NCBI GenBank assembly: GCA_959020865.1
Contig: CAUEUD010000017.1
Coordinates: forward strand, 1-27,526
Reading direction: 5' to 3'
Source: Eubacterium limosum
GTDB taxonomy: Bacteria > Bacillota > Clostridia > Eubacteriales > Eubacteriaceae
Length of the DNA: 27,526 nucleotides
Positions 7,591 to 15,425 of the stretch are shown here, piece by piece. The notes beneath the pieces were generated by a model, which saw only the letters and a program-made list of their open reading frames with translations, ran no database searches and was not told the DNA's origin. The number at the start of each line of letters is the position of its first letter. Within the stretch, counting starts at the first letter, position 1. The position numbers were made by a program, and so were the translations under genes.

Positions 7591-8480
7591 AACCATTTAA
7601 AGAAACCCTATTGGAAAAAGTAAAGGAAACAGATCATGAGCTGCTGGCCTGCTTCGACCGGAAGTTTGATACGCCGGATATTATTATCAGTGCCATGAAG
7701 TACAGTCTTTTTGCGGGCGGGAAACGTTTGAGACCGATTTTGATGAAAGAAACCTGCCGCTGTCTGGGGGGCGATCCTGCAGATGTCAAGCCGCTGGCCT
7801 GTGCCATTGAGATGATTCATACCTACTCGTTGGTACACGACGACCTGCCAGCCATGGATAACGATGATCTGCGCCGCGGGAAGCCGACCAACCATAAGGT
7901 ATACGGTGAAAATATGGCTATTCTGGCCGGAGACGCGCTTTTGAACTATGCGATGGAAACAGCCATTGCCGGCATCCCGGTAGATCCGTCAAAAACTTTT
8001 CATTATACCCGAGCGCTCAGTTATCTGGCACATTCGTCTGGCGTAAATGGTATGATCGGGGGACAGACAGGCGACATTCTCAGTGAGAACGAGGCAATCA
8101 ATGAGGAAAAAATGTATTACATTCACGCTCATAAGACAGGTGCTCTGCTGAAAGCAGCAGTGCTGTGCGGCGGGTTTGTGGCAAAGGTGACAGGTGAGGA
8201 ACGCGACGCCCTGGAAACCTACAGCGAAAAAATCGGTCTGGCTTTCCAGATTGTCGATGATATTCTGGATGTAACCGGAGATGAAAAAACTTTGGGTAAG
8301 CCGGTCGGCAGCGATGAAAAGAACCACAAATCGACCTTTGTTTCCCTTTACGGGATGGCCTCCTCACAGGAAAAAATCCGAGAGCTGGAAAACGGTGCGC
8401 TGGACGCATTGGCAACTATTGACCATGACACTTCGTTTTTAGAGGATATGGCAAAATATATTTGCCAGAGAGAAAACTAA
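7587..8480 (+). CDS. ispA: polyprenyl (farnesyl/geranyl) diphosphate synthase
   Basis: Condenses isopentenyl diphosphate with allylic diphosphates to make the C10-C20 precursors of undecaprenol and quinone tails. It has 297 residues. Visible motifs are GGKRLRP (44-50), the first Asp-rich motif DDLPAMDNDD (85-94, DDxxxxD type), GGQTGDI, and the second Asp-rich motif DDILD (224-228). The residues before the first motif suggest a short-chain enzyme, but chain length cannot be fixed from this reading. It is the last gene of the efp operon. In many Firmicutes dxs follows; here a strong terminator and an unrelated module on the other strand follow. Confidence 0.95.
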   Translation: MKPFKETLLEKVKETDHELLACFDRKFDTPDIIISAMKYSLFAGGKRLRPILMKETCRCLGGDPADVKPLACAIEMIHTYSLVHDDLPAMDNDDLRRGKPTNHKVYGENMAILAGDALLNYAMETAIAGIPVDPSKTFHYTRALSYLAHSSGVNGMIGGQTGDILSENEAINEEKMYYIHAHKTGALLKAAVLCGGFVAKVTGEERDALETYSEKIGLAFQIVDDILDVTGDEKTLGKPVGSDEKNHKSTFVSLYGMASSQEKIRELENGALDALATIDHDTSFLEDMAKYICQREN

Positions 8481-8481
8481 G

Positions 8482-8522
8482 AAAAAGAGATGATGCGGCG
8501 TTTTGCCGTATCATCTCTTTTT
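8482..8522. terminator. strong bidirectional terminator between ispA and the permease
   Basis: A stem of about 18 pairs: AAAAAGAGATGAT then GCGGC, loop GTTTT, then GCCGTATCATCTCTTTTT. A-runs and T-runs flank it on both sides, so it can serve ispA (+) and the permease (-). The inner arms GATGCGGC/GCCGTATC recur in two other terminators of this window. Confidence 0.9.
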
Positions 8523-8524
8523 GA

Positions 8525-10573
8525 TTATGCCTTGATCATATTTTTACTGCCCAAATAGGTAGCGAGGAAGTAGCCGCCGTAAATGAGGACAAGAATCAGC
8601 GCGGTGACACCCGTGTTTCCAGCGACATTCACGTGACCAAAGAAGGCGATGAAGTCATTGGCGACTTTGAGCCCTACAATGGAGTGAATGACGGCAAGCG
8701 CCAGGGGCATCAGGAAATAGATGGCAATCTGAACAAACAGTGCATGGCGGATCATTTTATCCTCCGCGCCGATCTTACGGAGCAGGGCGTAGCGTTCAGA
8801 GTTGTCCGATGCCTCGGAGAGCTGCTGGAGCGCCAGTATGGCAGCGCTGGCAATGAGGAAGATAATGCCCACGTAAATCCCTACATAGGAGGTGGTGATT
8901 TTCATGGCGGTACCCTGTGCATACATTTCTTCCCGGGTGATGGTTAAGAAGCCATTTTGTGGCATCAGAAGGTCGGAATACTGGTTTAAAACGTCGCTTG
9001 AAGCCTCCGCAGGCGCTTTGTAATTAATATTAAGCTGTGCGCTGTCAAAGGGGAGGCTTTGTGCCAGGGCATCAGACACAATGAGTGTGCCGCTGTTGCT
9101 GAATGAAAAGTTTGTGCCAATGGTACAGTCAATGGCCGGTCCTGCGCTTTCAAGCGTCGCTCCGTTTAAGGTAACCTTTCCGTTGTTTTCGAGGAAAGTA
9201 TCCACAGATGGAGTGATCTGGGGCATATCATAAAAGATACGGAATTGTCCCTCGCTTAGTGTAATGGTATCTTTTCCGAGCGCTCTCATTTGGGCGTTAA
9301 AATCAGAAAGAGAAACGACTTGCATCGGGTATTTTTTGAAGCGCTCGAAGGCGTCACCGGTCAGCATATTTTTTACGCCCTCTGTAGAATATTCAAATAA
9401 GATCGCGTTTGGCACATCGCTGAGATGGTAGGTGATCTGGCTTGTTTCTCCGGCAAAACTGTTCAAGTCGACACCCTGAGCAGCCAGTTCGGCGGCGATA
9501 TCTGCATAAATCGGCTGGTCATCCAGATAAGGGTTTTCCGGACCGCTGGTAATGGTCAGATAAGGGTTTTCCGGACCGCTGGTAATGGTCGCGTCAAAGG
9601 GAGTGGTCTTCTCGGCTGAGCTTGTAAGCACATCGGCCAGGCTTATTCCGCTTGACAGGGTGCCGATGGTGAACAGCAGCATGATGCAGATAACTGTCAT
9701 TGAAACAAAGGTGGTATTGATCTTGCTGTTGAGCTGGCGGAGAACGAACATATTAAGCCCTTTAAGGTACAGCTTTTTATTGGACTGGACAAGGCGGAGC
9801 AGGAAACCAGATAAGGACATGAAGAACAGCAGTGTCCCCACAGAGCCACAGGCCAGGGCGGCTGCAAACTGGGGGCCTATGTCCATAAGGCCATTGTCAA
9901 TGATCAGGTAGTAGGCGACACTGATAAAAATAACAGCGGCGATAAAAATAACGACAGAATGCCAGAGCTTTTTGACCTTAAAGGTTTCATTTTTTTTATC
10001 TGCGCTCAGCAGGTCGATGAGCTTGTATTTTGAAATGGACAGTGTGTTAAACAGCATGACCATGATAAAAATCAGACTGAAATAAAGAACGGTCTTTCCG
10101 CAGGCAGCGGATGAAAAGACAAATTTAAACTCCGTAAAGGCCGCTTCAAACATTTTGGCCGTTACGACGGCGAGGCCTTCGGAAAGGAAGAACCCCAGAA
10201 TCAGCCCTACTGTCAGTGAGACAATGCCGATCAGAAGGGTCTCAAGCATTAAAATCCAGGACATTTTACTTTTGTCCATGCCCAGGGTCATGTAGATGCC
10301 AAGCTCTTTTTTACGCCGTTTGATGAGGAATTTATTGGCGTAGAGGATCAGAAATCCGAGAATAATCGAGATGAACACCGAAACATAGCCCATGATCATT
10401 GTCAGGCTCTGGAGGGCCTGCTCGTCGCTTGAGCTGATGCTCATCATGGCCTGCTGGGACTCGATGGAGTTAAAGACATAAAAGACACAGACGCCAAAGG
10501 TCAGGGTCAGAAAATAGATGGTATAATCCCGGACACTGCGCCGTACATTGCGGAAAGCAAGCTTAGAGTACAT
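8525..10573 (-). CDS. BceB-type ABC transporter permease with large extracellular domain
   Basis: A 682-residue FtsX-fold permease of the peptide-detoxification type. Ten membrane segments can be read: TM1 YTIYFLTLTFGVCVFYVF, TM2-7 up to about residue 310, an extracellular domain (about 315-560), then TM8-10. A 7+3 layout with the large loop between TM7 and TM8 is the BceB hallmark. The loop contains a perfect duplication of 11 residues, TITSGPENPYL (about 329-350). The ATG at 10573 is chosen because AGGAGGG lies just upstream and the family starts MYSKLAFRNVRRS; the frame is open 12 codons further but without support. It overlaps the ATPase gene by 11 bases. In Bce systems the permease both senses the peptide and signals to the kinase. 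The substrate is unknown. Confidence 0.92.
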   Translation of the reverse strand: MYSKLAFRNVRRSVRDYTIYFLTLTFGVCVFYVFNSIESQQAMMSISSSDEQALQSLTMIMGYVSVFISIILGFLILYANKFLIKRRKKELGIYMTLGMDKSKMSWILMLETLLIGIVSLTVGLILGFFLSEGLAVVTAKMFEAAFTEFKFVFSSAACGKTVLYFSLIFIMVMLFNTLSISKYKLIDLLSADKKNETFKVKKLWHSVVIFIAAVIFISVAYYLIIDNGLMDIGPQFAAALACGSVGTLLFFMSLSGFLLRLVQSNKKLYLKGLNMFVLRQLNSKINTTFVSMTVICIMLLFTIGTLSSGISLADVLTSSAEKTTPFDATITSGPENPYLTITSGPENPYLDDQPIYADIAAELAAQGVDLNSFAGETSQITYHLSDVPNAILFEYSTEGVKNMLTGDAFERFKKYPMQVVSLSDFNAQMRALGKDTITLSEGQFRIFYDMPQITPSVDTFLENNGKVTLNGATLESAGPAIDCTIGTNFSFSNSGTLIVSDALAQSLPFDSAQLNINYKAPAEASSDVLNQYSDLLMPQNGFLTITREEMYAQGTAMKITTSYVGIYVGIIFLIASAAILALQQLSEASDNSERYALLRKIGAEDKMIRHALFVQIAIYFLMPLALAVIHSIVGLKVANDFIAFFGHVNVAGNTGVTALILVLIYGGYFLATYLGSKNMIKA
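9524..9589 (-). repeat. perfect 33-bp tandem duplication inside the permease gene
   Basis: Bases 9524-9556 and 9557-9589 are identical and keep the frame, doubling the peptide TITSGPENPYL in the extracellular domain. No divergence between the copies is seen, so the duplication looks recent. Confidence 0.97.
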
Positions 10574-11339
10574 CACTGTTCCCTCCTCCCAAAAGGCTGA
10601 CAACATCAATAATGCGTTTAAAGAAAACCTTGCGGCTGTCGTCGCCCCGAATCAGTTCGTTAAAGATTTTGCCGTCCTTTATAAAGAGGATGCGTTTGCA
10701 GTAGCTGGCAGTGAAGGCATCATGGGTAACCATGAGGATTGTGGCGTGAAGCTGTTCGTTGAGGGTGTCAAAGGCCTCGAGCAGCATCCGGGCAGATTTG
10801 GAATCCAGCGCCCCGGTGGGCTCATCAGCCAAAATGAGCGCAGGCTTGGTAATGATGGCTCTTGCGCTGGCAACACGCTGCTTCTGGCCGCCGGATACCT
10901 GGTAGGGATATTTTTCCAGAATATCGGTGATCTGGAGGCGTTTGGCCACGCTGCGCACCCGCTTGTCAATGGTGGCGGCCGGCACCTTGAGAATGGTCAG
11001 GGCGATGGCGATGTTTTCGTAGGCAGTGAGGGTGTCTAACAGGTTAAAGTCCTGGAAGATGAAGCCCAGCTGCTCGCGGCGGAACTGGGAAAGCTTTCGC
11101 GAGCGCAGCTCGGTGATGTCCCGGTCCTGGATCAGAATATGGCCTGCGGTCACGGAGTCGATGGTAGACACGCAGTTCAGCAGTGTGGTTTTACCGCTTC
11201 CTGAGGCGCCCATGATCCCAATGTATTCGCCCTTGTTTACATTAAAGCTGATGTCGTCAACAGCTTTTGTGATATTTCCGTTATTTCCATAATATTTTTC
11301 GATATGCTGTACAGACAGTATCGGTGTTGTTTTTTCCAT
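10563..11339 (-). CDS. BceA-type ABC transporter ATPase
   Basis: A 258-residue nucleotide-binding subunit of the peptide-detoxification transporter. It shows Walker A GASGSGKTTLL, Q-loop FIFQDFNLL, signature VSGGQKQRVASARA, Walker B ALILADEPTGALD and the switch MVTHD. The ATG at 11339 has a strong AAGGAGG upstream; an upstream in-frame extension of 26 codons has none. The 3' end overlaps the permease start by 11 bases. The 109 bases between kinase and ATPase hold an operator and a promoter-like sequence, so the pair is probably induced by its own response regulator. Confidence 0.95.
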   Translation of the reverse strand: MEKTTPILSVQHIEKYYGNNGNITKAVDDISFNVNKGEYIGIMGASGSGKTTLLNCVSTIDSVTAGHILIQDRDITELRSRKLSQFRREQLGFIFQDFNLLDTLTAYENIAIALTILKVPAATIDKRVRSVAKRLQITDILEKYPYQVSGGQKQRVASARAIITKPALILADEPTGALDSKSARMLLEAFDTLNEQLHATILMVTHDAFTASYCKRILFIKDGKIFNELIRGDDSRKVFFKRIIDVVSLLGGGNSDVL

Positions 11340-11387
11340 AAGTAACCTCCTTAAAGCACTTTGGTTGTATTTATCTTTTATGGTTGT

Positions 11388-11416
11388 AGTATACCGCTGT
11401 GCCGCCTGACAAACCA
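11388..11416 (-). promoter_or_regulatory. probable promoter of the transporter pair
   Basis: On the - strand, TATACT (11393 to 11388) lies 17 bases from a poor -35, TGGTTT (11416 to 11411). A weak -35 with an activator site upstream fits a gene switched on by a response regulator. Confidence 0.45.
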
Positions 11417-11437
11417 TCGAAGTTGCTTACGGAAAGC

Positions 11438-11451
11438 TTACATTTTTGTCA
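11438..11451. promoter_or_regulatory. BceR-type operator
   Basis: TTACA-TTTT-TGTCA (on the - strand TGACA-AAAA-TGTAA) matches the TNACA-N4-TGTAA consensus known for BceR-like regulators. It starts at the kinase stop codon and ends about 20 bases upstream of the weak -35 of the transporter promoter. Confidence 0.65.
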
Positions 11452-12465
11452 CATTTGCTCCTGGACGGGGAAATGAATGGTGGCTGTTGTTCCGTGTCCG
11501 GACACGGATTCGACACTCAGGCCAAGTCCCAGTTTCAGGCAGAGCTTTTTGCAGAGATAGAGGCCAATGCCTGTCGCCTTGGCGCTGCTCTGGCGGCCGT
11601 TGCTGCCTGTAAAGCCTTTATCAAAGATCCGGTCAATGTCCTCCGGCGGGATGCCGATCCCGTTATCAGCAATGGAGAGAAGAATCTCAGCGCCGTTACA
11701 GGCGCCTGAAACAGTGATCTCGGCCGGGATGGACGAGCTGTAGTCCAGATATTTCAGTGAATTGTCCAAAAGCTGGCCAAGGATAAAATCAGTCCATTTG
11801 GGATCGGTAAATACTTCATGTTCCAGCCCGCTGGTGGAAAGCTTGATTTTTTGACTGATGAAAGTTTTAGCGGTTTTTCGTATGACAGGATTTACCAGAT
11901 TCTGAAGACGCGTTTTTTTGATAACATAGTCCTTTTCGACACCGTTGCTGCGTGAATAAAAAAGAGCCTGATTCACATAGCGCTCAATCTGGTCGATTTC
12001 CTCACCGAGTGAGAGTGTTACAGGTGTCTGATGATTTTCGATGATAAGCTCGGCTGAAGCGATGGGGGTCTTGACCTCGTGAACCCAGGTTTCAATGTAC
12101 TCCCGGTATTCATTGGAGCTGCGCTTGTAGACGGCAATTTCATCGTTCATGCTCTTGCTGGCGGCTTTCAGTACATCGTACAGAATACGACATTCATTGA
12201 GCGAGGGCCGGTTGATGAGCTCAGATAGAAGATATTTTTTGTCAAGTCCTCTGAGCTTTTTACAGACGCCATTGTAAAAGTGGGCCTTTATAAAAAACTC
12301 AACCCAGAAGACAAGCGACAAAGCAAAGAAAAGCACGAGCAGGAGGTAAAGGCGGGAGCCGTTATCGACGTGCAGGAGCTCCAGGCTAAAGCCCATAAAA
12401 ACCAGCAGCACTGCTGAAACCGACAAAAACAAAAGTTTATCTTTTGCGTAATCCAGAAACCGCAT
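11449..12465 (-). CDS. BceS-type intramembrane-sensing histidine kinase
   Basis: A 338-residue sensor kinase. Two membrane segments near the N-terminus (about 11-31 and 38-57) are separated by only a few residues, so there is no real extracellular sensor domain. The H-box is YIETWVHEVKTPIAS with His129. The ATPase domain shows an N-box (GQLLDNSLKYLD), DNGIGIPPEDIDRIFDKGFTG and GIGLYLCKKL. Kinases of this class take their signal from the partner BceAB transporter. It starts 3 bases after the response-regulator stop, with a modest GGTG ribosome site, so the two are co-translated. Confidence 0.94.
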   Translation of the reverse strand: MRFLDYAKDKLLFLSVSAVLLVFMGFSLELLHVDNGSRLYLLLVLFFALSLVFWVEFFIKAHFYNGVCKKLRGLDKKYLLSELINRPSLNECRILYDVLKAASKSMNDEIAVYKRSSNEYREYIETWVHEVKTPIASAELIIENHQTPVTLSLGEEIDQIERYVNQALFYSRSNGVEKDYVIKKTRLQNLVNPVIRKTAKTFISQKIKLSTSGLEHEVFTDPKWTDFILGQLLDNSLKYLDYSSSIPAEITVSGACNGAEILLSIADNGIGIPPEDIDRIFDKGFTGSNGRQSSAKATGIGLYLCKKLCLKLGLGLSVESVSGHGTTATIHFPVQEQM

Positions 12466-12468
12466 GAG

Positions 12469-13131
12469 TTACACCATATAGCCCTGGCCACGTTTGGTGA
12501 CGAGGTAATCCTTCAGGCCAATTTCGCTGATTTTGCGGCGCAGACGATTGATATTGACGGTGAGGGTATTGTCGTCCACAAATGCATCGGACTGCCAGAG
12601 GGCGTTCATGATGGCCTCGCGGGAGACGATTTCGTTTTTATGGGACAGCAGAAGGCGGAGAATACCAACTTCATTTTTGGTCAGTTCGGTCTCCCCCCTG
12701 GCGGACTGAATCACGCTTCGGGATAAGTCAAGGGTCAGTCCGTTATGAGACATGGTAGTGGAACCGGCAGAGGGATTGGCCCGTTTGAGCACAGAAGCGA
12801 TCCGCGCCAGAAGGATCTGAGTATTGTAGGGTTTAGTAATATAGTCATCTGCGCCAAGGTTCATGCTCATCAATTCGTCAAATTCACTGTCCCGGCTGGT
12901 GACAATAATAATGGGAACATCCGATTGTTTTCGGATTTCCCGGCAGATATAATATCCGTCATAAACCGGCAGGTTAATATCCAGAAGAATGAGGTCCGGC
13001 AGATTGGCCAGAATGGATGTGGTAATGTGTTCAAAGCTGTCTGGGAAAACGGGATCATAGCCGTAGCGGTTCAGAAATTCACTGAGCTCCTGACGGATTT
13101 TGGGATCATCTTCGATGATCATTATTCTCAT
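12469..13131 (-). CDS. BceR-type response regulator (OmpR family)
   Basis: A 220-residue two-domain regulator. The receiver domain has the acidic pair EDD (7-9), the phosphorylated Asp51 in LILLDINLP, a Thr in VTSRD and Lys in YITKPYN. The winged-helix domain has LTKNEVGILRLLLSHKNEIVSREAIMNALW and VNINRLRRKI...VTKRGQGYMV. The ATG at 13131 follows AAGGAGG by 8 bases and gives the usual MRIMIIEDD start; seven codons further upstream are open but unsupported. It heads the four-gene module and probably binds the TTACA-N4-TGTCA site at 11438-11451. Confidence 0.94.
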   Translation of the reverse strand: MRIMIIEDDPKIRQELSEFLNRYGYDPVFPDSFEHITTSILANLPDLILLDINLPVYDGYYICREIRKQSDVPIIIVTSRDSEFDELMSMNLGADDYITKPYNTQILLARIASVLKRANPSAGSTTMSHNGLTLDLSRSVIQSARGETELTKNEVGILRLLLSHKNEIVSREAIMNALWQSDAFVDDNTLTVNINRLRRKISEIGLKDYLVTKRGQGYMV

Positions 13132-13162
13132 GGAGAGCCTCCTTATAATCATTGATACTTTT

Positions 13163-13171
13163 ATAGTAACA
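13163..13171 (-). promoter_or_regulatory. possible extended -10 for the regulator-kinase pair
   Basis: On the - strand TGT-TACTAT lies about 32 bases ahead of the regulator start. The -35 region (TGAAAA) is weak. Confidence 0.35.
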
Positions 13172-13231
13172 CGAATACCAAAGGGTTTTCATTAACTTTT
13201 TTAAATTACTTTGGAAAAGTGACTGCTCACA

Positions 13232-13260
13232 TTGACAGATGTTTCTTTTAAACGTATAAT
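13232..13260 (+). promoter_or_regulatory. perfect consensus sigma-A promoter
   Basis: TTGACA (13232-13237), exactly 17 bases, TATAAT (13255-13260). This is the only fully consensus promoter I found here. It drives the CoA-disulfide reductase gene through a leader of about 118 bases. Confidence 0.9.
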
Positions 13261-13336
13261 GGGCATATTATGAAAAAATAGCAACTTGTTTTTATTTGCA
13301 GTAAAGTTGGGTATAAAAGTGTCATAAGTTCAATAA

Positions 13337-13358
13337 CCATGTCAAAATCTCGACATGG
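13337..13358 (+). promoter_or_regulatory. stem-loop in the leader of the CoA-disulfide reductase gene
   Basis: CCATGTC (13337-13343) pairs perfectly with GACATGG (13352-13358) around an 8-base loop. It ends about 13 bases before the GAGGAGG-type ribosome site. No T-run follows, so it is not a terminator by itself; it could affect translation or stability. Confidence 0.5.
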
Positions 13359-13384
13359 GAGCGCACTTCTGAGGAGGAAGTTAG

Positions 13385-15067
13385 ATGAAAAAAATACTGA
13401 TCGTCGGCGGTGTTACCGGCGGTGCGTCGGCTGCGGCAAGGCTGCGGCATTTGAACGAGGAAGATGAGATCATTTTGTTTGAACGCAGTGAGCATACCGG
13501 CTGCGCCGGCTGTGGTCTTCCATATTATATTGGAGGCGTCATAGAGGAACGCCGGAAGCTGCTTCAAACGGTTTCTGGACTGGCAAAGCGCTATCGTCTG
13601 GATATCCGCTGCGGCAGTGAGGTGCTGTCCATCAACCGCGACGACAAAAGCATTACGGTCAGAAAAAAAGAGACGGGAGAAACCTACGAGGAAAGCTATG
13701 ACAAGCTGATTCTCTCGCCAGGGTCCAGACCTTCTGTGCCGGATTTGTCAGGAATGGATGAAGCTGAAAATGCCTTTATACTAAAAGACGTTCAGGATGC
13801 TGATGTTCTTAAAAAAGCGATTATGACCCTTGCGCCAAAGCATGCTGTGGTGATCGGCGGTGGTTTTGGCGGCCTTGCGATGGCTGAAAATCTGCAGCGG
13901 CTGGGGCTGACTGTTACCATTGTCGAAAAAAAGCGGCAGGTTGTGAGAGCCTTTGATTTTGAAATGGCCCAGATTCTTCATCGTGAGCTCAATGTACATG
14001 GCGTAGGCCTTGTCCTGGATGACGGTGTCAGCCATTTCGAGAATAAAGGAAAAACGCTGGTTTTAGAGTCGGGACGTACACTGGACTGTGATCTGTCGAT
14101 CCTGACAATGGGCGTGAAGCCAGAAAGCGGGCTGGCCCAAAGGGCAGGACTGCGGGTAAGCGAAGCGGGTTATGTTGTTACAACTCAGACCTACGCTGCG
14201 CTGGATGCGGATCTGCTGACACCGGTGGACGGTATATATGCCATTGGAGACGTGGTTCAGGTACAAAATTTTGTTGATAAGCAGCCGGATGCGGCAGCGC
14301 TTGCGGGACCGGCCACAAGACAGGGACGTGTGCTCGCAGATCATCTGGCAGGTTTACCGACTGTTAACAACGGTCTCCAGAGAACTTCTATCCTCAAAAT
14401 ATTTGATAAAACAGCTGCGACGACTGGAAATAATGTTGCCCGACTTAAAAAAATGGGTATTTCTTATCAGGAGGTACACGCACACCGGCTGTGCCACGCA
14501 GATAATTATCCCGGAGCTTCGCTTATTGATCTGAAGCTTATCTATGATCCTAAAACCCTTAAGATTCTCGGTGCACAGGTAGTGGGGAAGGAAGGGGTAG
14601 ACAAACGGATCGATGTAATCTCAACGGCTATGCGCCTGGGAGCTACTATAAGGAATCTTGCCTGTCTGGAGCTCTGTTACGCACCACCTTATTCTACGGT
14701 CAAGGATCCTGTTAATATTCTCGGCACCATTGCGGGGAATATTAGTGAAGGGGTTTATAAAACCATTCCCTGGGATGAGATAGAGGGTATTGTAGCAGAT
14801 GGCGGATTTCTGCTTGATGTAATGCCCCCGGAAGAATTTGATAAAGGTCATATCAGCGGTGCGGTTAATATTGAGTTAGACAGTCTTCGAGAGCGGCTTG
14901 ATGAGCTGCCTCAGAAGAGAGAGCTGCCACTTTATATCTGCAGTAGTACCGGCCAGAGGGCCTATACGGCGATCCGCCTTTTGCGGGGACGCGGATATAG
15001 TAACCTTTATCTTTTATCAGGCGGATACGCCACCTATTGCGCTGGCACCTATCAGCCGAACGCATAA
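13385..15067 (+). CDS. CoA-disulfide/persulfide reductase fused to a rhodanese domain
   Basis: A 560-residue flavoprotein of the CoADR-RHD type, which reduces CoA disulfides, CoA persulfides or polysulfide with NAD(P)H. Order: FAD-binding GGVTGGASAAARLRHL (8-23), active-site Cys43 in GCGLPYYIGG, NAD(P)H-binding VVIGGGFGGLAMAENL, second FAD motif DGIYAIGDVV, dimer domain, and C-terminal rhodanese (about 460-560, GGFLLDVMPPEEFDKGHISGAVNIELD). Two oddities are visible. Cys40 makes a CxxC with Cys43. The rhodanese loop is C-S-S-T-G-Q-R, one residue longer than the usual C-x4-R. The gene has a consensus promoter and GAGGAGG before the ATG. The TfoX-like gene follows after 40 bases. Sulfur metabolism or redox defence is likely; the exact substrate is open. 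Confidence 0.9.
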   Translation: MKKILIVGGVTGGASAAARLRHLNEEDEIILFERSEHTGCAGCGLPYYIGGVIEERRKLLQTVSGLAKRYRLDIRCGSEVLSINRDDKSITVRKKETGETYEESYDKLILSPGSRPSVPDLSGMDEAENAFILKDVQDADVLKKAIMTLAPKHAVVIGGGFGGLAMAENLQRLGLTVTIVEKKRQVVRAFDFEMAQILHRELNVHGVGLVLDDGVSHFENKGKTLVLESGRTLDCDLSILTMGVKPESGLAQRAGLRVSEAGYVVTTQTYAALDADLLTPVDGIYAIGDVVQVQNFVDKQPDAAALAGPATRQGRVLADHLAGLPTVNNGLQRTSILKIFDKTAATTGNNVARLKKMGISYQEVHAHRLCHADNYPGASLIDLKLIYDPKTLKILGAQVVGKEGVDKRIDVISTAMRLGATIRNLACLELCYAPPYSTVKDPVNILGTIAGNISEGVYKTIPWDEIEGIVADGGFLLDVMPPEEFDKGHISGAVNIELDSLRERLDELPQKRELPLYICSSTGQRAYTAIRLLRGRGYSNLYLLSGGYATYCAGTYQPNA

Positions 15068-15107
15068 TGAAATTTGAATAATCGATGATATAAATGGAGG
15101 AACAAAA

Positions 15108-15386
15108 ATGAACGAACTGGATCAGATTAAAGAATTGCACGACATGTTAAACATAGGTCTTGGGTTTGAAAAGGACCTGAAAAAGGTTGGGATTAACACC
15201 CCGGACGAACTGCGCAAGGTTGGCAGCAAAGAAGCTTTTCTCCGGCTTAAACGAGGCGGTGTCCAGAATTTGAATCTTAACAAACTGGCCGCCCTCGAGG
15301 GTGCGATACGGAACGTTAAAAAATATGCTCTGGACGAATCGACCAGAGAGGACATGGAAGAGTTTTACATGACTTATGAGCTTTAA
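15108..15386 (+). CDS. TfoX C-terminal-domain protein
   Basis: A 92-residue protein made almost wholly of the TfoX/Sxy C-terminal helix-hairpin-helix-like domain: LHDMLNIGLGFEKDLKKVGINTPDELRKVGSKEAFLRLKRGG...LAALEGAIRN. The N-terminal TfoX domain is missing. Stand-alone forms are common in Firmicutes and have no established role; competence control is known only for full-length Sxy/TfoX of proteobacteria. GGAGG lies 7 bases before the ATG. It is probably co-transcribed with the CoA-disulfide reductase gene and ends at a strong terminator. Confidence 0.85.
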   Translation: MNELDQIKELHDMLNIGLGFEKDLKKVGINTPDELRKVGSKEAFLRLKRGGVQNLNLNKLAALEGAIRNVKKYALDESTREDMEEFYMTYEL

Positions 15387-15425
15387 AAAAAGAAGATGCG
15401 GCGTTTTGCCGTATCTTCTTTTTTT
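15385..15425. terminator. strong bidirectional terminator between the TfoX-like gene and glyQS
   Basis: A7 GAAGAT and GCGGC, loop GTTTT, then GCCGTATCTTC and T7. It lies between two convergent stops with no spare base and can serve both. The inner arms are identical to those of the terminators at 8482 and 20696. Confidence 0.92.
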
